Of a stretch of DNA of 51,289 nt, positions 36,779 to 45,995 are shown in pieces. The DNA comes from Planctomycetes bacterium HGW-Planctomycetes-1. Lineage in GTDB: Bacteria; Planctomycetota; Phycisphaerae; Sedimentisphaerales; UBA12454. Position numbers and translations under genes: made by a program. The notes below the pieces were generated by a model. That model had not been told where the DNA came from. It was given only the letters and a program-made list of their open reading frames with translations, and did no database searches. The stretch's first letter is position 1. Each line of letters starts with the position of its first letter. The DNA is taken from assembly GCA_002839495.1 (NCBI GenBank), contig PGYD01000005.1, positions 1-51,289 on the forward strand, written 5' to 3'.

Positions 36779-37475
36779 CAAGACGGCAGATTATTAAGGT
36801 CAGCACAACAAAAGCAAGGGTGCTGATTATTATCGTTTTCTCCATCGGTTTGCCGGTAAATACCGCGTAAGTTTTTACGACAGCTAAAATAACAGTAGGC
36901 CCGCCTAAAAATATCGGAATATATCTTATCTGTTTAATATCTAATTTATAGACGGACGAAATATATCGTATCCATGCGATTGTTATTATAGCGAAAACTG
37001 CTGCGTAAATACCGGCTTCGATTATTGTTCCTTGCGGTATAAGTTTTGACCTTACAAGCGCCGGCAGAAATATCGGACATATCGCAAACGGTATCATTGT
37101 CGTATGCCTGCCGGTCAGAATTGTTACCGCTATCATAGCGGCCCCGACACCGAGCAGGTTGGCAATCACATCGTGAAGGTCTGCCGAGCGGCCTCCTATA
37201 AAATATTGCGTAATCTCATCGAACACGGCGTAAACCGCTGCTATTCCCATAAGCAGCCAGGGCCGTATTTTTTTCCAATTCGCTTTTTTTTCAAAATTTA
37301 CACTTAACCACAGCAGGAGCATAAGCACAAGATATGCGGCAAAGTGCATAATCTTGTCGCTCACCCCCATTTTCCGCGTCCAGTCGGGCACGGGAATATG
37401 TGTGGCGAAAAATATCGCTACCCAGTAAAATATCAGAACTATTGTTAAAAGTTTGCGTTCTTTGCTCAAAGCCAT
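36726..37475 (-). CDS. VanZ-like family membrane protein
   Basis: DKIMHFAAYLVLMLLLWL, YAVFDEITQYFIGGRSADLHDVIANLLGVGAA. Confidence 0.85.
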   Translation of the reverse strand: MALSKERKLLTIVLIFYWVAIFFATHIPVPDWTRKMGVSDKIMHFAAYLVLMLLLWLSVNFEKKANWKKIRPWLLMGIAAVYAVFDEITQYFIGGRSADLHDVIANLLGVGAAMIAVTILTGRHTTMIPFAICPIFLPALVRSKLIPQGTIIEAGIYAAVFAIITIAWIRYISSVYKLDIKQIRYIPIFLGGPTVILAVVKTYAVFTGKPMEKTIIISTLAFVVLTLIICRLVIPARKTCKAYWQDNQQ

Positions 37476-37556
37476 AATATGGATTTCCGATAAATGTTGT
37501 TTTTATAGCATATTCGGTTATCATAAACCAGTTAATTTATTTTTCAGGAGCTATGT

Positions 37557-37880
37557 ATGTTCGAATCTTTAGTGAAAGAACTCTCGCAGGAGCCTGTCTG
37601 GACGGCTATAGGTTTTGTAGGACAGGTTGCTTTCGGAGGCAGGTTTGTTCTTCAGTGGATTGCCAGCGAGATAAAAAAGCGTTCGCACGTCCCCGTCGGT
37701 TTCTGGTATTTATCTTTGGTCGGCAGTCTTATTCTTCTGGCTTACAGTATTCACCGTTTCGAGCCTATCTTTATTCTTGGCTTTTCGCTAAACACAGTTA
37801 TCTATATTCGAAATCTGCATCTTATCTATAAGCACGAAAAAAAGGGTATAACAGGGCCGCTTGAAAAAGATGAAGATTAA
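37557..37880 (+). CDS. Lipid A biosynthesis N-terminal domain (LABN) protein
   Basis: WTAIGFVGQVAFGGRFVLQWIASE.KKRSHVPVGFWYLSLVGSLILLAYSI. Confidence 0.88.
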   Translation: MFESLVKELSQEPVWTAIGFVGQVAFGGRFVLQWIASEIKKRSHVPVGFWYLSLVGSLILLAYSIHRFEPIFILGFSLNTVIYIRNLHLIYKHEKKGITGPLEKDED

Positions 37881-37898
37881 TTACCGGAGGGCTTTAAA

Positions 37899-39149
37899 AT
37901 GAAAAAGGAATTATTTGTTTTGTTAATGATTTCGGGCTTGCTGGTTTGTCCGCAAACGGCCAGTTCTTTTATGACGATTATAAGATTGCCCGAGCCGCAT
38001 CTTAACAGCTCTGTATCGCTCGAACAGGCCATAAAAAACCGCAGAAGCGTTCGCGGTTTTACCGACAAGGAGCTTAAAATCGAGCAAATCGGCCAGTTAT
38101 GCTGGTCGGCTCAGGGAATAACCGACCCCAATAGAGGTTTCAGAGCCGCACCGTCTGCGGGTGCGATTTATCCGATGCAGTTAACCGTTGTTTTGCCCGA
38201 CGGATTATATGTTTATGATTCGAACGAGCACAGTCTCGTAAAATATGTTAATACTAATATCAGATTTATGCTTTATAACGCTTCCTTTAAGCAGCAGGTC
38301 GTTCAGGATGCCCCCTGTATTTTTATAATTTCAGGTTCCGCAGGCAAGGTCGAGCCGAAGTATCGCGGCAAAGGCGACAGATTTATAACTCTCGAGGCTG
38401 GCCACATCGCGCAGAATATCCATCTTCAGGCCGTAGCGATGGGTCTTGGTTCTGTACCTATCGGCGTTTTCGACTCCAAAGCGGTCGCCAAAATTTGTAA
38501 ATTGAAAGAGGGCGTTGAGCCTTTATATATGGTTTGTGTGGGCGACCCTGTCAAGAAGACGGCTATTGAAACTCTTTCATTGCCCGGTTTTGTCCCCGCT
38601 CCTGCCGTTAAACGTCCGCCGGACATCAAGACCAAAAAAGTGGTCGGAATAATAGCCGCTCGCCGCTTCAACGACAGGGAATTCTTCGGCATTCAGGAAA
38701 CACTTCAAATCGCCGGCGTCAAAATGGATATTGCTGCTTTGGAAATCGGCGAAATAAAAGGACTCGAACGAAATATAATTACTTCCACCGTGCTTATCAA
38801 GGATATAAAAGCCGATGATTACGATGCATTTATTTTCATCGGTGGCTCGAATACGAGAGAGTATTTCAACGACAGGGATTTATTAAGACTTGTCCGTCAG
38901 GCAAACGACAAAGGGAAAATTCTTGCCGCTATTAATATCACTCCCGCCATATTTGCTTATGCCGACATCGTCAGGGATAAAAAAGTCGCCAGTTCCATCT
39001 CCCAGCGGGCAAGATTTAATCAGGCCGGTGCAAAATGGCAGACAAGTCCGCTTGAAATCGATGGAAATTTAATTACCGCTGTCGATCATAATTCCGCAAG
39101 ACGCCTCGGCTCTGCCGTCATACAAATGTTAAGACAGCAGGACGAATAA
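37899..39149 (+). CDS. Secreted SagB/ThcOx-type nitroreductase fused to a DJ-1/PfpI-like domain
   Basis: Signal peptide; RRSVRGFTDKELK, APSAGAIYPMQLTVV, APCIFIISG..., LQAVAMGLGSVPIG; C-terminal DYDAFIFIGGSN...ILAAINITPAIFAYADIV. Confidence 0.82.
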   Translation: MKKELFVLLMISGLLVCPQTASSFMTIIRLPEPHLNSSVSLEQAIKNRRSVRGFTDKELKIEQIGQLCWSAQGITDPNRGFRAAPSAGAIYPMQLTVVLPDGLYVYDSNEHSLVKYVNTNIRFMLYNASFKQQVVQDAPCIFIISGSAGKVEPKYRGKGDRFITLEAGHIAQNIHLQAVAMGLGSVPIGVFDSKAVAKICKLKEGVEPLYMVCVGDPVKKTAIETLSLPGFVPAPAVKRPPDIKTKKVVGIIAARRFNDREFFGIQETLQIAGVKMDIAALEIGEIKGLERNIITSTVLIKDIKADDYDAFIFIGGSNTREYFNDRDLLRLVRQANDKGKILAAINITPAIFAYADIVRDKKVASSISQRARFNQAGAKWQTSPLEIDGNLITAVDHNSARRLGSAVIQMLRQQDE

Positions 39150-39150
39150 A

Positions 39151-40080
39151 TTACGCTTCTGCCGCGAAAACGTCGAATTCACTGCCGAACTGCCGCAGAA
39201 AGCATAGTGAGTAAAATCTGATAAAACTGATAAACGGCAGCAATACAACAGTGCCTATGTAAGGTATAAGTAGGATTGCACTTATACAGCAAAAACAGCA
39301 GCCGATAAGTACCATTCCAAATATAATTGTGCCGATGCATATTTTTATCAGCAGTTTGAAGAGCAGAAAAAACGTAATTTTCCAGAAATGTCCCTTAAGC
39401 AAATGCAAAAATTTCCTCCACGCCGAAAACGAGCTGATTTTTTGCAGGTACATTATCGGCGCTGCAAAATCAAAAGTCAGCGTTTTCACAAGTCCGAAAG
39501 TCATTGCCACTGCGATAATAAGCAGAACCAAAACAGCAATAATTGCAATTCCCGCTGCTAAATTAAGATTAGCCGATTTTGCCGCTATCGCCAGAATTGC
39601 TATCGGGATACTCAGACCCGTGATCATAATACCGCTTATAACGATTAACAGTACTCGAAAGCTAAAAAGGCTGTTTGCCTGTTTTTTGAATACCGTCCAC
39701 GGCTTTGCGATTTCAGCCTTGTTTTTTGCCAGACAGTCGAGAAACATAAATTGCCCTCTGCTGCTCAACCACAAAAGCAGAACGATAAAAGCGACCAGAA
39801 GAACGGCACCGGCTATTATCGCGATGCTCACAGCAACTATATGAGCGCCGGCAAATTCAATTATTTTTGCAAATGTCTCACTCGCGTGCGCATCTGTTTT
39901 GCCATACTGGAAATTTGCCATACCGCGGGTGCCTTCGCTGATAAGATTTGCCAGCCACGCGCAAAAGCCGATTACGAACCATTTCCCCAAATCGAAAGGC
40001 TTGAAAAGCAGTATCTTTGTTTTTTCAATCGCCTCGCTTACAGGCTCAATTACACTTATTGTTTTATTTGAAGCGTTCAT
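39151..40080 (-). CDS. Polytopic membrane protein of unknown function
   Basis: Several hydrophobic helices; FDLGKWFVIGFCAWLANL. Confidence 0.65.
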   Translation of the reverse strand: MNASNKTISVIEPVSEAIEKTKILLFKPFDLGKWFVIGFCAWLANLISEGTRGMANFQYGKTDAHASETFAKIIEFAGAHIVAVSIAIIAGAVLLVAFIVLLLWLSSRGQFMFLDCLAKNKAEIAKPWTVFKKQANSLFSFRVLLIVISGIMITGLSIPIAILAIAAKSANLNLAAGIAIIAVLVLLIIAVAMTFGLVKTLTFDFAAPIMYLQKISSFSAWRKFLHLLKGHFWKITFFLLFKLLIKICIGTIIFGMVLIGCCFCCISAILLIPYIGTVVLLPFISFIRFYSLCFLRQFGSEFDVFAAEA

Positions 40081-40101
40081 AATGACCCCCCTGTTTTCGT
40101 A

Positions 40102-40881
40102 TTACCATTTTCGTCTTATCGGTATCCCTGCGGCAGTAAGCGTATCTTTTATTTGTTTAATCGTAAACTTTCCCGTGTGAATCATACTCGCGATAATCGC
40201 CGCATCAGCCTTGCCCTCGGTAAAGACATCGATTAAATGCTGCTCCGTTCCGCCTCCGCCGCTTGCCACGACGGGAATACCCACGTTTTCGGAAATCATT
40301 CTTGTCAGATTAATCTCGAATCCCGCCTGCGTACCGTCGGCATCGACGCTGTTTACAACTATTTCGCCTGCGCCCAGACCCTCGGCCCGTTTTGCCCACT
40401 CCAATGCATCGAGCCCCGTCCTTGTACGGAAGCCCTGTATCGTTATTTCGTATCCGCTCGGAAACTTGCCGCTTTTTTCAACTTTTACCGGGTCCATTCC
40501 GAGCACTATGCACTGCGAGCCGAACAGCTTTGCGCCTTCAGCTATAATATTCGGATTTTGAACCGTCAGCGAATTTACGCTAACCTTCTCGGCTCCCGCC
40601 AAAAGAACTTCTCTCATATCCTCGATATTTTTTATCCCGCCGCCGACCGCAAACGGTATATGCACCGCCTTTGCGACCTGCCGCACCATTTCGATATCTA
40701 TCGGCCTTTCTTCCGCAGATGCCGTTATATCGTAAAAGACCAGCTCGTCGCATCCGCCGTCGCTGTAGGCTACCGCCATCTCGACAGGGTCGCCAAGCTC
40801 GACGTTATTTTGAAACTTAACGCCCTTGGTAACCTTGCGATTTCTTACATCCAAACACGGTATTATTCTTTTCGTCAGCAT
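40102..40881 (-). CDS. hisF: Imidazole glycerol phosphate synthase subunit HisF
   Basis: KRIIPCLDVRNRKVTKGV, ELVFYDITAS, AVGGGIKNIEDM, VNSVDADGTQAG, VVASGGGGTEQH. Confidence 0.95.
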   Translation of the reverse strand: MLTKRIIPCLDVRNRKVTKGVKFQNNVELGDPVEMAVAYSDGGCDELVFYDITASAEERPIDIEMVRQVAKAVHIPFAVGGGIKNIEDMREVLLAGAEKVSVNSLTVQNPNIIAEGAKLFGSQCIVLGMDPVKVEKSGKFPSGYEITIQGFRTRTGLDALEWAKRAEGLGAGEIVVNSVDADGTQAGFEINLTRMISENVGIPVVASGGGGTEQHLIDVFTEGKADAAIIASMIHTGKFTIKQIKDTLTAAGIPIRRKW

Positions 40882-40924
40882 TTTTTATATTTTTTTCTCT
40901 GTGTTCTCTGTGTACTCTGTGGCT
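40882..40924 (-). repeat. Intergenic (hisH-hisF) tandem 'CACAGAG' repeat
   Basis: Minus strand reads TTAGCCACAGAGTACACAGAGAACACAGAGAAAAA: three 9-10 bp ACACAGAGnA units filling the gap and overlapping the hisH stop. Confidence 0.75.
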
Positions 40925-41543
40925 AATCACCGTCCCAATTACTGAAATTTTCAAGCAGTTTCAGGCCGATTCTGCCAGACCTTTCCGGGTGAAACTGTAC
41001 CGCCGCAAGAAATTTATGGCCTGCTGCGCTTGCGAAGACTGAACCTGCGTATTCGGTCTGTCCGATTATATTATTCTTATCGCTGCACGCCGGATAGAAA
41101 CTATGCACAAAATAAAATTCGCTTTCGTCCTCAATCCCGTCAAAAATCGGATGCTGCTTTGTTATTTTTACAGTATTCCAGCCTATCTGCGGAATCTTGC
41201 ACATTTTGTCGCTGGTTTTGAATTTTTTCACGCTTCCCGGCAGGATACCCAGACATTCTGTCCTGCCGTCTTCTTCGCTTTTCTCGAACAGAACCTGCAT
41301 CCCGATGCATATTCCTAAAAATGGAACGCCGTCGGCTATTACTTTTCGGATAGGCTCGATTAAGTTTAGTGATTTAAGGTTGTCCATTGCCGCCTTTGCC
41401 GCTCCTACGCCCGGAAAGACTATTTTTTCAGCCTGCAGTATCTCTTTGGCGTTATCGGTAATTTTCACCTTTTGGCCTATGGACTCGAATGCGAGCTTAA
41501 CGCTCGTCAGATTTCCCGCTTTGTAGTCAATGATTGTTATCAT
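40923..41543 (-). CDS. hisH: Imidazole glycerol phosphate synthase glutaminase subunit HisH
   Basis: VFPGVGAAKAAMDNL, PFLGICIGMQVLFEKSEE, FVHSFYPAC, AVQFHPERSG. Confidence 0.95.
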   Translation of the reverse strand: MITIIDYKAGNLTSVKLAFESIGQKVKITDNAKEILQAEKIVFPGVGAAKAAMDNLKSLNLIEPIRKVIADGVPFLGICIGMQVLFEKSEEDGRTECLGILPGSVKKFKTSDKMCKIPQIGWNTVKITKQHPIFDGIEDESEFYFVHSFYPACSDKNNIIGQTEYAGSVFASAAGHKFLAAVQFHPERSGRIGLKLLENFSNWDGD

Positions 41544-41610
41544 TTCAGGGACAATTTTAACCTGCTTTGCCTTTTGAGCAAGTTTTTTTAGCGAGAGGAT
41601 TCTATCGCGG

Positions 41611-43305
41611 CTATTTCTCTCCTGCGAGTACTTCGGCGATATTCAAGCCGTGGTCTTTTATCCGCCGATACGAATTCAGCATATCAGTATAAATCAGGCT
41701 CTTCAGCGGGCTTGCCTGGCCGCTGCTGACCCGTGCCAGATGTTCGTTGCGGTACTTTTTCATCAGTTCTGTTATGCCCTTGCCTTCAATTTCCGCAGGC
41801 GGCAGCACGCTCGAATCGTCGTTTTTCATTGCCTTATTTATAAGTTCGATATATTCGGCCACGTTATCGTGCAAATCTATTATAGCTGTCAGACCTTCCG
41901 CCGTCATTTTCTGCTGCGTCTGGTGCAGCTTAAGATTCAGTTTCAGAATATTGGCTATATAATCGCTTATCGACTCCAGTTCGTCCGCCATTCTCAATTG
42001 TCTTCGGCTTTCCTCTGCCACATTGTGCGGAATATTGCCCTCGATAATCGCGCTGATGAATTCGACGATTTCTTTCTGCATTACGTCCAATTCGCCTTCT
42101 TTTTCGAATATCTGTTCGGTCTTTTCTTTTTCTTCGTCCGGCGACACGATAACCTCTTTCAGCATCTTCATCATTTCCGCTGCCGCCGAGGCCATTGTTA
42201 GAATTTCTCTTTTGGATTGTTCGATTCCAAGTGCCGGTGCGTCGAACATTCTTATATCCAGCGCGGTAAGCTTTGGTCTTTCCGGCACTGCTTTTTCCGG
42301 TATAAATCTAATCAGCATATTCGCCAGCGGCCGAACGAACGGCAGGAACAAAATGGTATTGAATACGTTAAAGAACGTATGCGTAATTGCTATCGCTTCC
42401 ATCATATGCGGATAGGTTGTTATTCCGTCAGTTATAACAGGCGTCGATGCCGTCAGTCCGCTGTGCCAGTGGATAAATGCCTGGACAGCTTTTATATAGG
42501 GACCGAACAGGGGAATCAGCAGCAGTACTCCGGCAACGTTAAACAGTGTATGTGCCCACGCTGCCCGTCTGGCGTTGGTCGATGTCCCAAGTGATGCGAG
42601 CATTGCCGTTACCGTTGTTCCTATATTTTGTCCCATTACCAGCGCAGCCGCCGTCGGATAATCTATCACTCCGTTGAACGCCAGACTCATCGTGATAACA
42701 GTTGTGGCAGATGACGATTGAACTATAGCGGTTAGGACGGTTCCGACAAGGATGCATTTTATTACGCCGACGTAAGTAGTGGGCGAAAACCGCGAAAACC
42801 ACGCCTGAAACTCCGGCATCGTCTTTAGCGGGGCAAAACCGTTCTTCATCAGCTCCAGCCCGAAAAATACCATTCCCAAACCCATCAGTGCCATCGAAAG
42901 ATAGCGAATTTTATCCTTTTTAGTAAAAAGATAAAACATAGCCGAAATACCCAGAAGCGGAAGCCCGTATTCGCTTATTTTTACGACCAGAATCCACGCC
43001 GTTATGGTTGTGCCTATATTTGCCCCGAAAATCACGCCTATTGCCTGCGTAAGGTTCATTAAACCGGCGTTTACGAGCCCTACGACGATTACAGTGGTAA
43101 CGGAGCTTGATTGAATGATAGCGGTAACCAGCGTGCCTATGCCGCAGGCCACGAAACGGTTATTTGTAACGGCGTTTATAAGTTTGCGCAGTTTATCACC
43201 TGCAACCGCCTGCATACCCTCGGAAACGCTTTTCATTCCGAGCAGAAATATCCCCAGTCCGCCTATTATTCCGAAGACCATCTCCATTATTATCTTATTA
43301 TCCAT
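41611..43305 (-). CDS. Na/Pi cotransporter family protein with C-terminal PhoU-like domain
   Basis: LGIFLLGMKSVSEGMQ, TAIIQSSSVTTVIVVG and TAIVQSSSATTVITMS repeats; helical C-terminus. Confidence 0.92.
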   Translation of the reverse strand: MDNKIIMEMVFGIIGGLGIFLLGMKSVSEGMQAVAGDKLRKLINAVTNNRFVACGIGTLVTAIIQSSSVTTVIVVGLVNAGLMNLTQAIGVIFGANIGTTITAWILVVKISEYGLPLLGISAMFYLFTKKDKIRYLSMALMGLGMVFFGLELMKNGFAPLKTMPEFQAWFSRFSPTTYVGVIKCILVGTVLTAIVQSSSATTVITMSLAFNGVIDYPTAAALVMGQNIGTTVTAMLASLGTSTNARRAAWAHTLFNVAGVLLLIPLFGPYIKAVQAFIHWHSGLTASTPVITDGITTYPHMMEAIAITHTFFNVFNTILFLPFVRPLANMLIRFIPEKAVPERPKLTALDIRMFDAPALGIEQSKREILTMASAAAEMMKMLKEVIVSPDEEKEKTEQIFEKEGELDVMQKEIVEFISAIIEGNIPHNVAEESRRQLRMADELESISDYIANILKLNLKLHQTQQKMTAEGLTAIIDLHDNVAEYIELINKAMKNDDSSVLPPAEIEGKGITELMKKYRNEHLARVSSGQASPLKSLIYTDMLNSYRRIKDHGLNIAEVLAGEK

Positions 43306-43452
43306 AGATCCACTATAAGTGTGATTATTTATGATACTTAGATAGGAATGTTGCCAGAATATACCTCGCCGAACTCCTTAAGCAAGTAAAAAATCTTGCC
43401 TGCCGGACAAAAAAAGTGTATAACTTCGTTAAAATTGAAAGGTATAAGGAAA

Positions 43453-44073
43453 ATGACCGGAAATAAACTGAAAAAATTTCTTATCGGAGCGGTTCTGGCT
43501 GTGATTGTTTTACAGTCGGGCTGTGACAAGCAAACCGACCAAACTTCTCAACCAGTTCAAAAGGAACAAAAAGCAATGACGCCCCAAAACAATACAGCCG
43601 TAAAAATTAAAATCGAAACAAGCAAAGGCGATATCGTAGTCGAGCTTGACCATGCCAAGGCTCCGGTTACCTGCAAGAATTTTCTCGATTATGTCGCCGA
43701 CAAATATTATGACGGCACAATTTTCCATCGCGTTATAAAAGGCTTTATGATTCAGGGCGGCGGAATGACTGCCGATATGCGCCAAAAGCAGACAAAACCG
43801 TCGATTGTCAACGAAGCCAAAAACGGCCTCAAAAACGTTCGCGGCACAATCGCTATGGCTCGTACCAATGACCCCGACAGCGCGACTTCGCAGTTCTTTA
43901 TCAATCACGCTAATAACGATTTTCTAAACGCCGGCGTCCGCGACGCAGGCTATACCGTCTTCGGCAAAGTTGTTGAGGGTATGGATGTTGTCGATGCGAT
44001 TGCAATTGTCCCGACCCGTCCCGGCGATGTCCCGGTCGAAACCGTCGTGATTAAATCAATCCGCGTCGAATAA
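43453..44073 (+). CDS. Cyclophilin-type peptidyl-prolyl cis-trans isomerase, lipoprotein
   Basis: Lipobox LQSGC after signal sequence; [44 protein letters not shown] extends to 43396. Confidence 0.93.
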   Translation: MTGNKLKKFLIGAVLAVIVLQSGCDKQTDQTSQPVQKEQKAMTPQNNTAVKIKIETSKGDIVVELDHAKAPVTCKNFLDYVADKYYDGTIFHRVIKGFMIQGGGMTADMRQKQTKPSIVNEAKNGLKNVRGTIAMARTNDPDSATSQFFINHANNDFLNAGVRDAGYTVFGKVVEGMDVVDAIAIVPTRPGDVPVETVVIKSIRVE

Positions 44074-44107
44074 AATACAGTTTAACCGTTGCCGTATCGG
44101 TGACGAG

Positions 44108-44141
44108 GTCATTGCGAGTCCCTTAGGGACGAAGCAATCTC
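44108..44141. repeat. Dispersed intergenic repeat (GTCATTGCGAGTCCCTTAGGGACGAAGCAATCTC)
   Basis: Palindromic core GTCCCTTAGGGAC with outer ATTGCGAG/GAAGCAAT arms, like the TCATTGCGAG...GAAGCAATCTC family seen in many bacteria. Confidence 0.65.
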
Positions 44142-44150
44142 TAAATTATA

Positions 44151-44432
44151 TTAACTCTGGATGATTTCTTCGTCTTCCAATGTTATTTTAATGCCTCCGA
44201 CCCACTTCACACATAAATTGTATAGTATGGCCACAATAATTCCGCCGATAAATCCAACTATGGCATGAAAGAGCGGTAAAAAAGCATAAAAAATTATTAA
44301 TTTAGAGCCTTTATTTGCCTGGAAAATTTGTGAGAGTATTATAAAAGAAACAAAAAGTATTGAAAGTAAGCCAAAAAGGACAGACAGCGTTTTTCCTAAC
44401 TGCACAGGATCAATTTTTTTTATTATTTTCAT
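44151..44432 (-). CDS. Small membrane protein of unknown function (DUF4282/DUF3566-like topology)
   Basis: Two TM segments; ORF 93 aa. Confidence 0.45.
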   Translation of the reverse strand: MKIIKKIDPVQLGKTLSVLFGLLSILFVSFIILSQIFQANKGSKLIIFYAFLPLFHAIVGFIGGIIVAILYNLCVKWVGGIKITLEDEEIIQS

Positions 44433-44461
44433 TTTCTCTCTCTCAAATAAATCTTAAATTT

Positions 44462-45340
44462 TCAATACACAATTGCCGCGTATCCGACGCTTTCGCTGCT
44501 GCTCTGCCCGAATTTTCTCTCCATAACTTCGTTGCTGTGCGTATGAGCAAGTAGAACGCCTTTCGTTTTGCCCAGCGTCTTTGCCGCCGCTATTGTTGCA
44601 GCCGCCGCGCCGGGCCCGCAGGCGTTCTGGTTTTCCATCGATTCGGTTAGTATCCGCTCTGCCCTCATCTCGATCGCAAGGTCGATAAACGCCCGGTCAT
44701 TGATGTCCTTTGCCCATTTGATTCCTTCTTCGCCGTTACCCTGCGGGTTGAAGCCGTACCGCGGCCCGTAATGCGTAAGGTCGGTCGAGCCGATGCAGAC
44801 GATTTTTTTGTCCGGCGACGATTTTATACATTCAGCCGTATCGCTTCCGAGCCGAACGGCATACTCGGCAGGGGACGTCATTATCGGAACGATTTTAGCG
44901 TTCTTGAAAAGGTATTGTATAAAGGGGATTTGCACCTCGATGCTGTGTTCGTATTTATGCGCTTCGCAGTTTGCCTGTGCGCCTTTGCTTTTTTTGATAA
45001 TCGACGCCGCAAGTTCATCGTCGATTTTTATCTCGCCCAAAGGCGTAAACCAGCTTCCTTTGTCATATACTGCCGCCGCCGAACCGAAATGGCTGTGCGT
45101 CGCCCCGAATATGACGAAGGTATCTACGTTTTTGTTCGCCTTTTCTATTGCGCCGAATACCATTGCCGCCAAATCACCGCTGAACGTCCAGCCCGCGTGC
45201 GGCACGATTCCTGCGACGATTTTTTCAGGCAGTTTGGCCGTTATTGGTCTTTCGGAGATGCAATCGGCGATTTCGCTGCGGCATTGGCTCTCGCTGCCGG
45301 GATAAAACTGGCCGGCCACTATCGGTTTTCTCGCTGCCAT
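44462..45340 (-). CDS. AmmeMemoRadiSam system protein B (MEMO1 family)
   Basis: RKPIVAGQFYPGSESQCRSEI, GIVPHAGWTFSGDLA, FVIFGATHSHFG, EHSIEVQIPFIQYLF, GSTDLTHYGPRYG. Confidence 0.93.
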   Translation of the reverse strand: MAARKPIVAGQFYPGSESQCRSEIADCISERPITAKLPEKIVAGIVPHAGWTFSGDLAAMVFGAIEKANKNVDTFVIFGATHSHFGSAAAVYDKGSWFTPLGEIKIDDELAASIIKKSKGAQANCEAHKYEHSIEVQIPFIQYLFKNAKIVPIMTSPAEYAVRLGSDTAECIKSSPDKKIVCIGSTDLTHYGPRYGFNPQGNGEEGIKWAKDINDRAFIDLAIEMRAERILTESMENQNACGPGAAAATIAAAKTLGKTKGVLLAHTHSNEVMERKFGQSSSESVGYAAIVY

Positions 45341-45461
45341 AAAAATTTCTCCTTATTTACCTCGGTGCGATTGTGTCGCAACGGGCTTGCAAAATCCTTT
45401 TCAATCAGATATTATAGCATCGTCCGACAGAAAATTTAAACCTTAATTTCGGGAAAATACA

Positions 45462-45959
45462 ATGGCAGAAAATAACAAATGGGTAGCGGTGGTAATGGGT
45501 TCTGACAGCGATATGCCTGTTATGAAGGCCTGTATCGATAAATTGAAGGATTTCGGCATTGACCCCGTGGTGCGTATTATCTCGGCGCACAGAACGCCGG
45601 ATATCGCCGTCGAGTTTGCTGAAAGTGCCGCAAAGAACGGCATAAAGGTAATTATCGCCGCCGCCGGTATGGCCGCTCACCTGGCCGGTGCACTGGCCGC
45701 AAGAACTACTTTGCCGATTATCGGTGTCCCGCTTGTTGCCGACCATTCGCCCGCGGGCATTGATGCATTATTGAGTACGGTTCAGATGCCGCCGGGTGTG
45801 CCCGTCGCATCTATGGCTATCGGGAAAGCAGGCGCAATTAACGCCGCTGTCTTCGCCGTCCAGATTCTTGCGCTGACTGACGAAAAAATCGCCGCAAAAC
45901 TCGCCGATTTCAGAAAAACACAAAGGCAGAAGGTTATCGAAAAGGATTCTGCCGTCTGA
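45462..45959 (+). CDS. purE: 5-(carboxyamino)imidazole ribonucleotide mutase
   Basis: VVMGSDSDMPVMKAC, ISAHRTPDIAVEF, IAAAGMAAHLAGALAARTTLPIIGVP. Confidence 0.95.
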   Translation: MAENNKWVAVVMGSDSDMPVMKACIDKLKDFGIDPVVRIISAHRTPDIAVEFAESAAKNGIKVIIAAAGMAAHLAGALAARTTLPIIGVPLVADHSPAGIDALLSTVQMPPGVPVASMAIGKAGAINAAVFAVQILALTDEKIAAKLADFRKTQRQKVIEKDSAV

Positions 45960-45995
45960 TTTTATAATTGCAGCACGTTATCTTAAATAGGGGAA

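Noticed and set aside
40102-41543. HisH/HisF as a glycan amidination pair (as with WbpG in Pseudomonas O-antigen)
   Set aside because: Sequences look like ordinary histidine-pathway HisH/HisF, lie >30 kb from the Wbp-like genes on the opposite strand, and no WbpG-like protein is visible.
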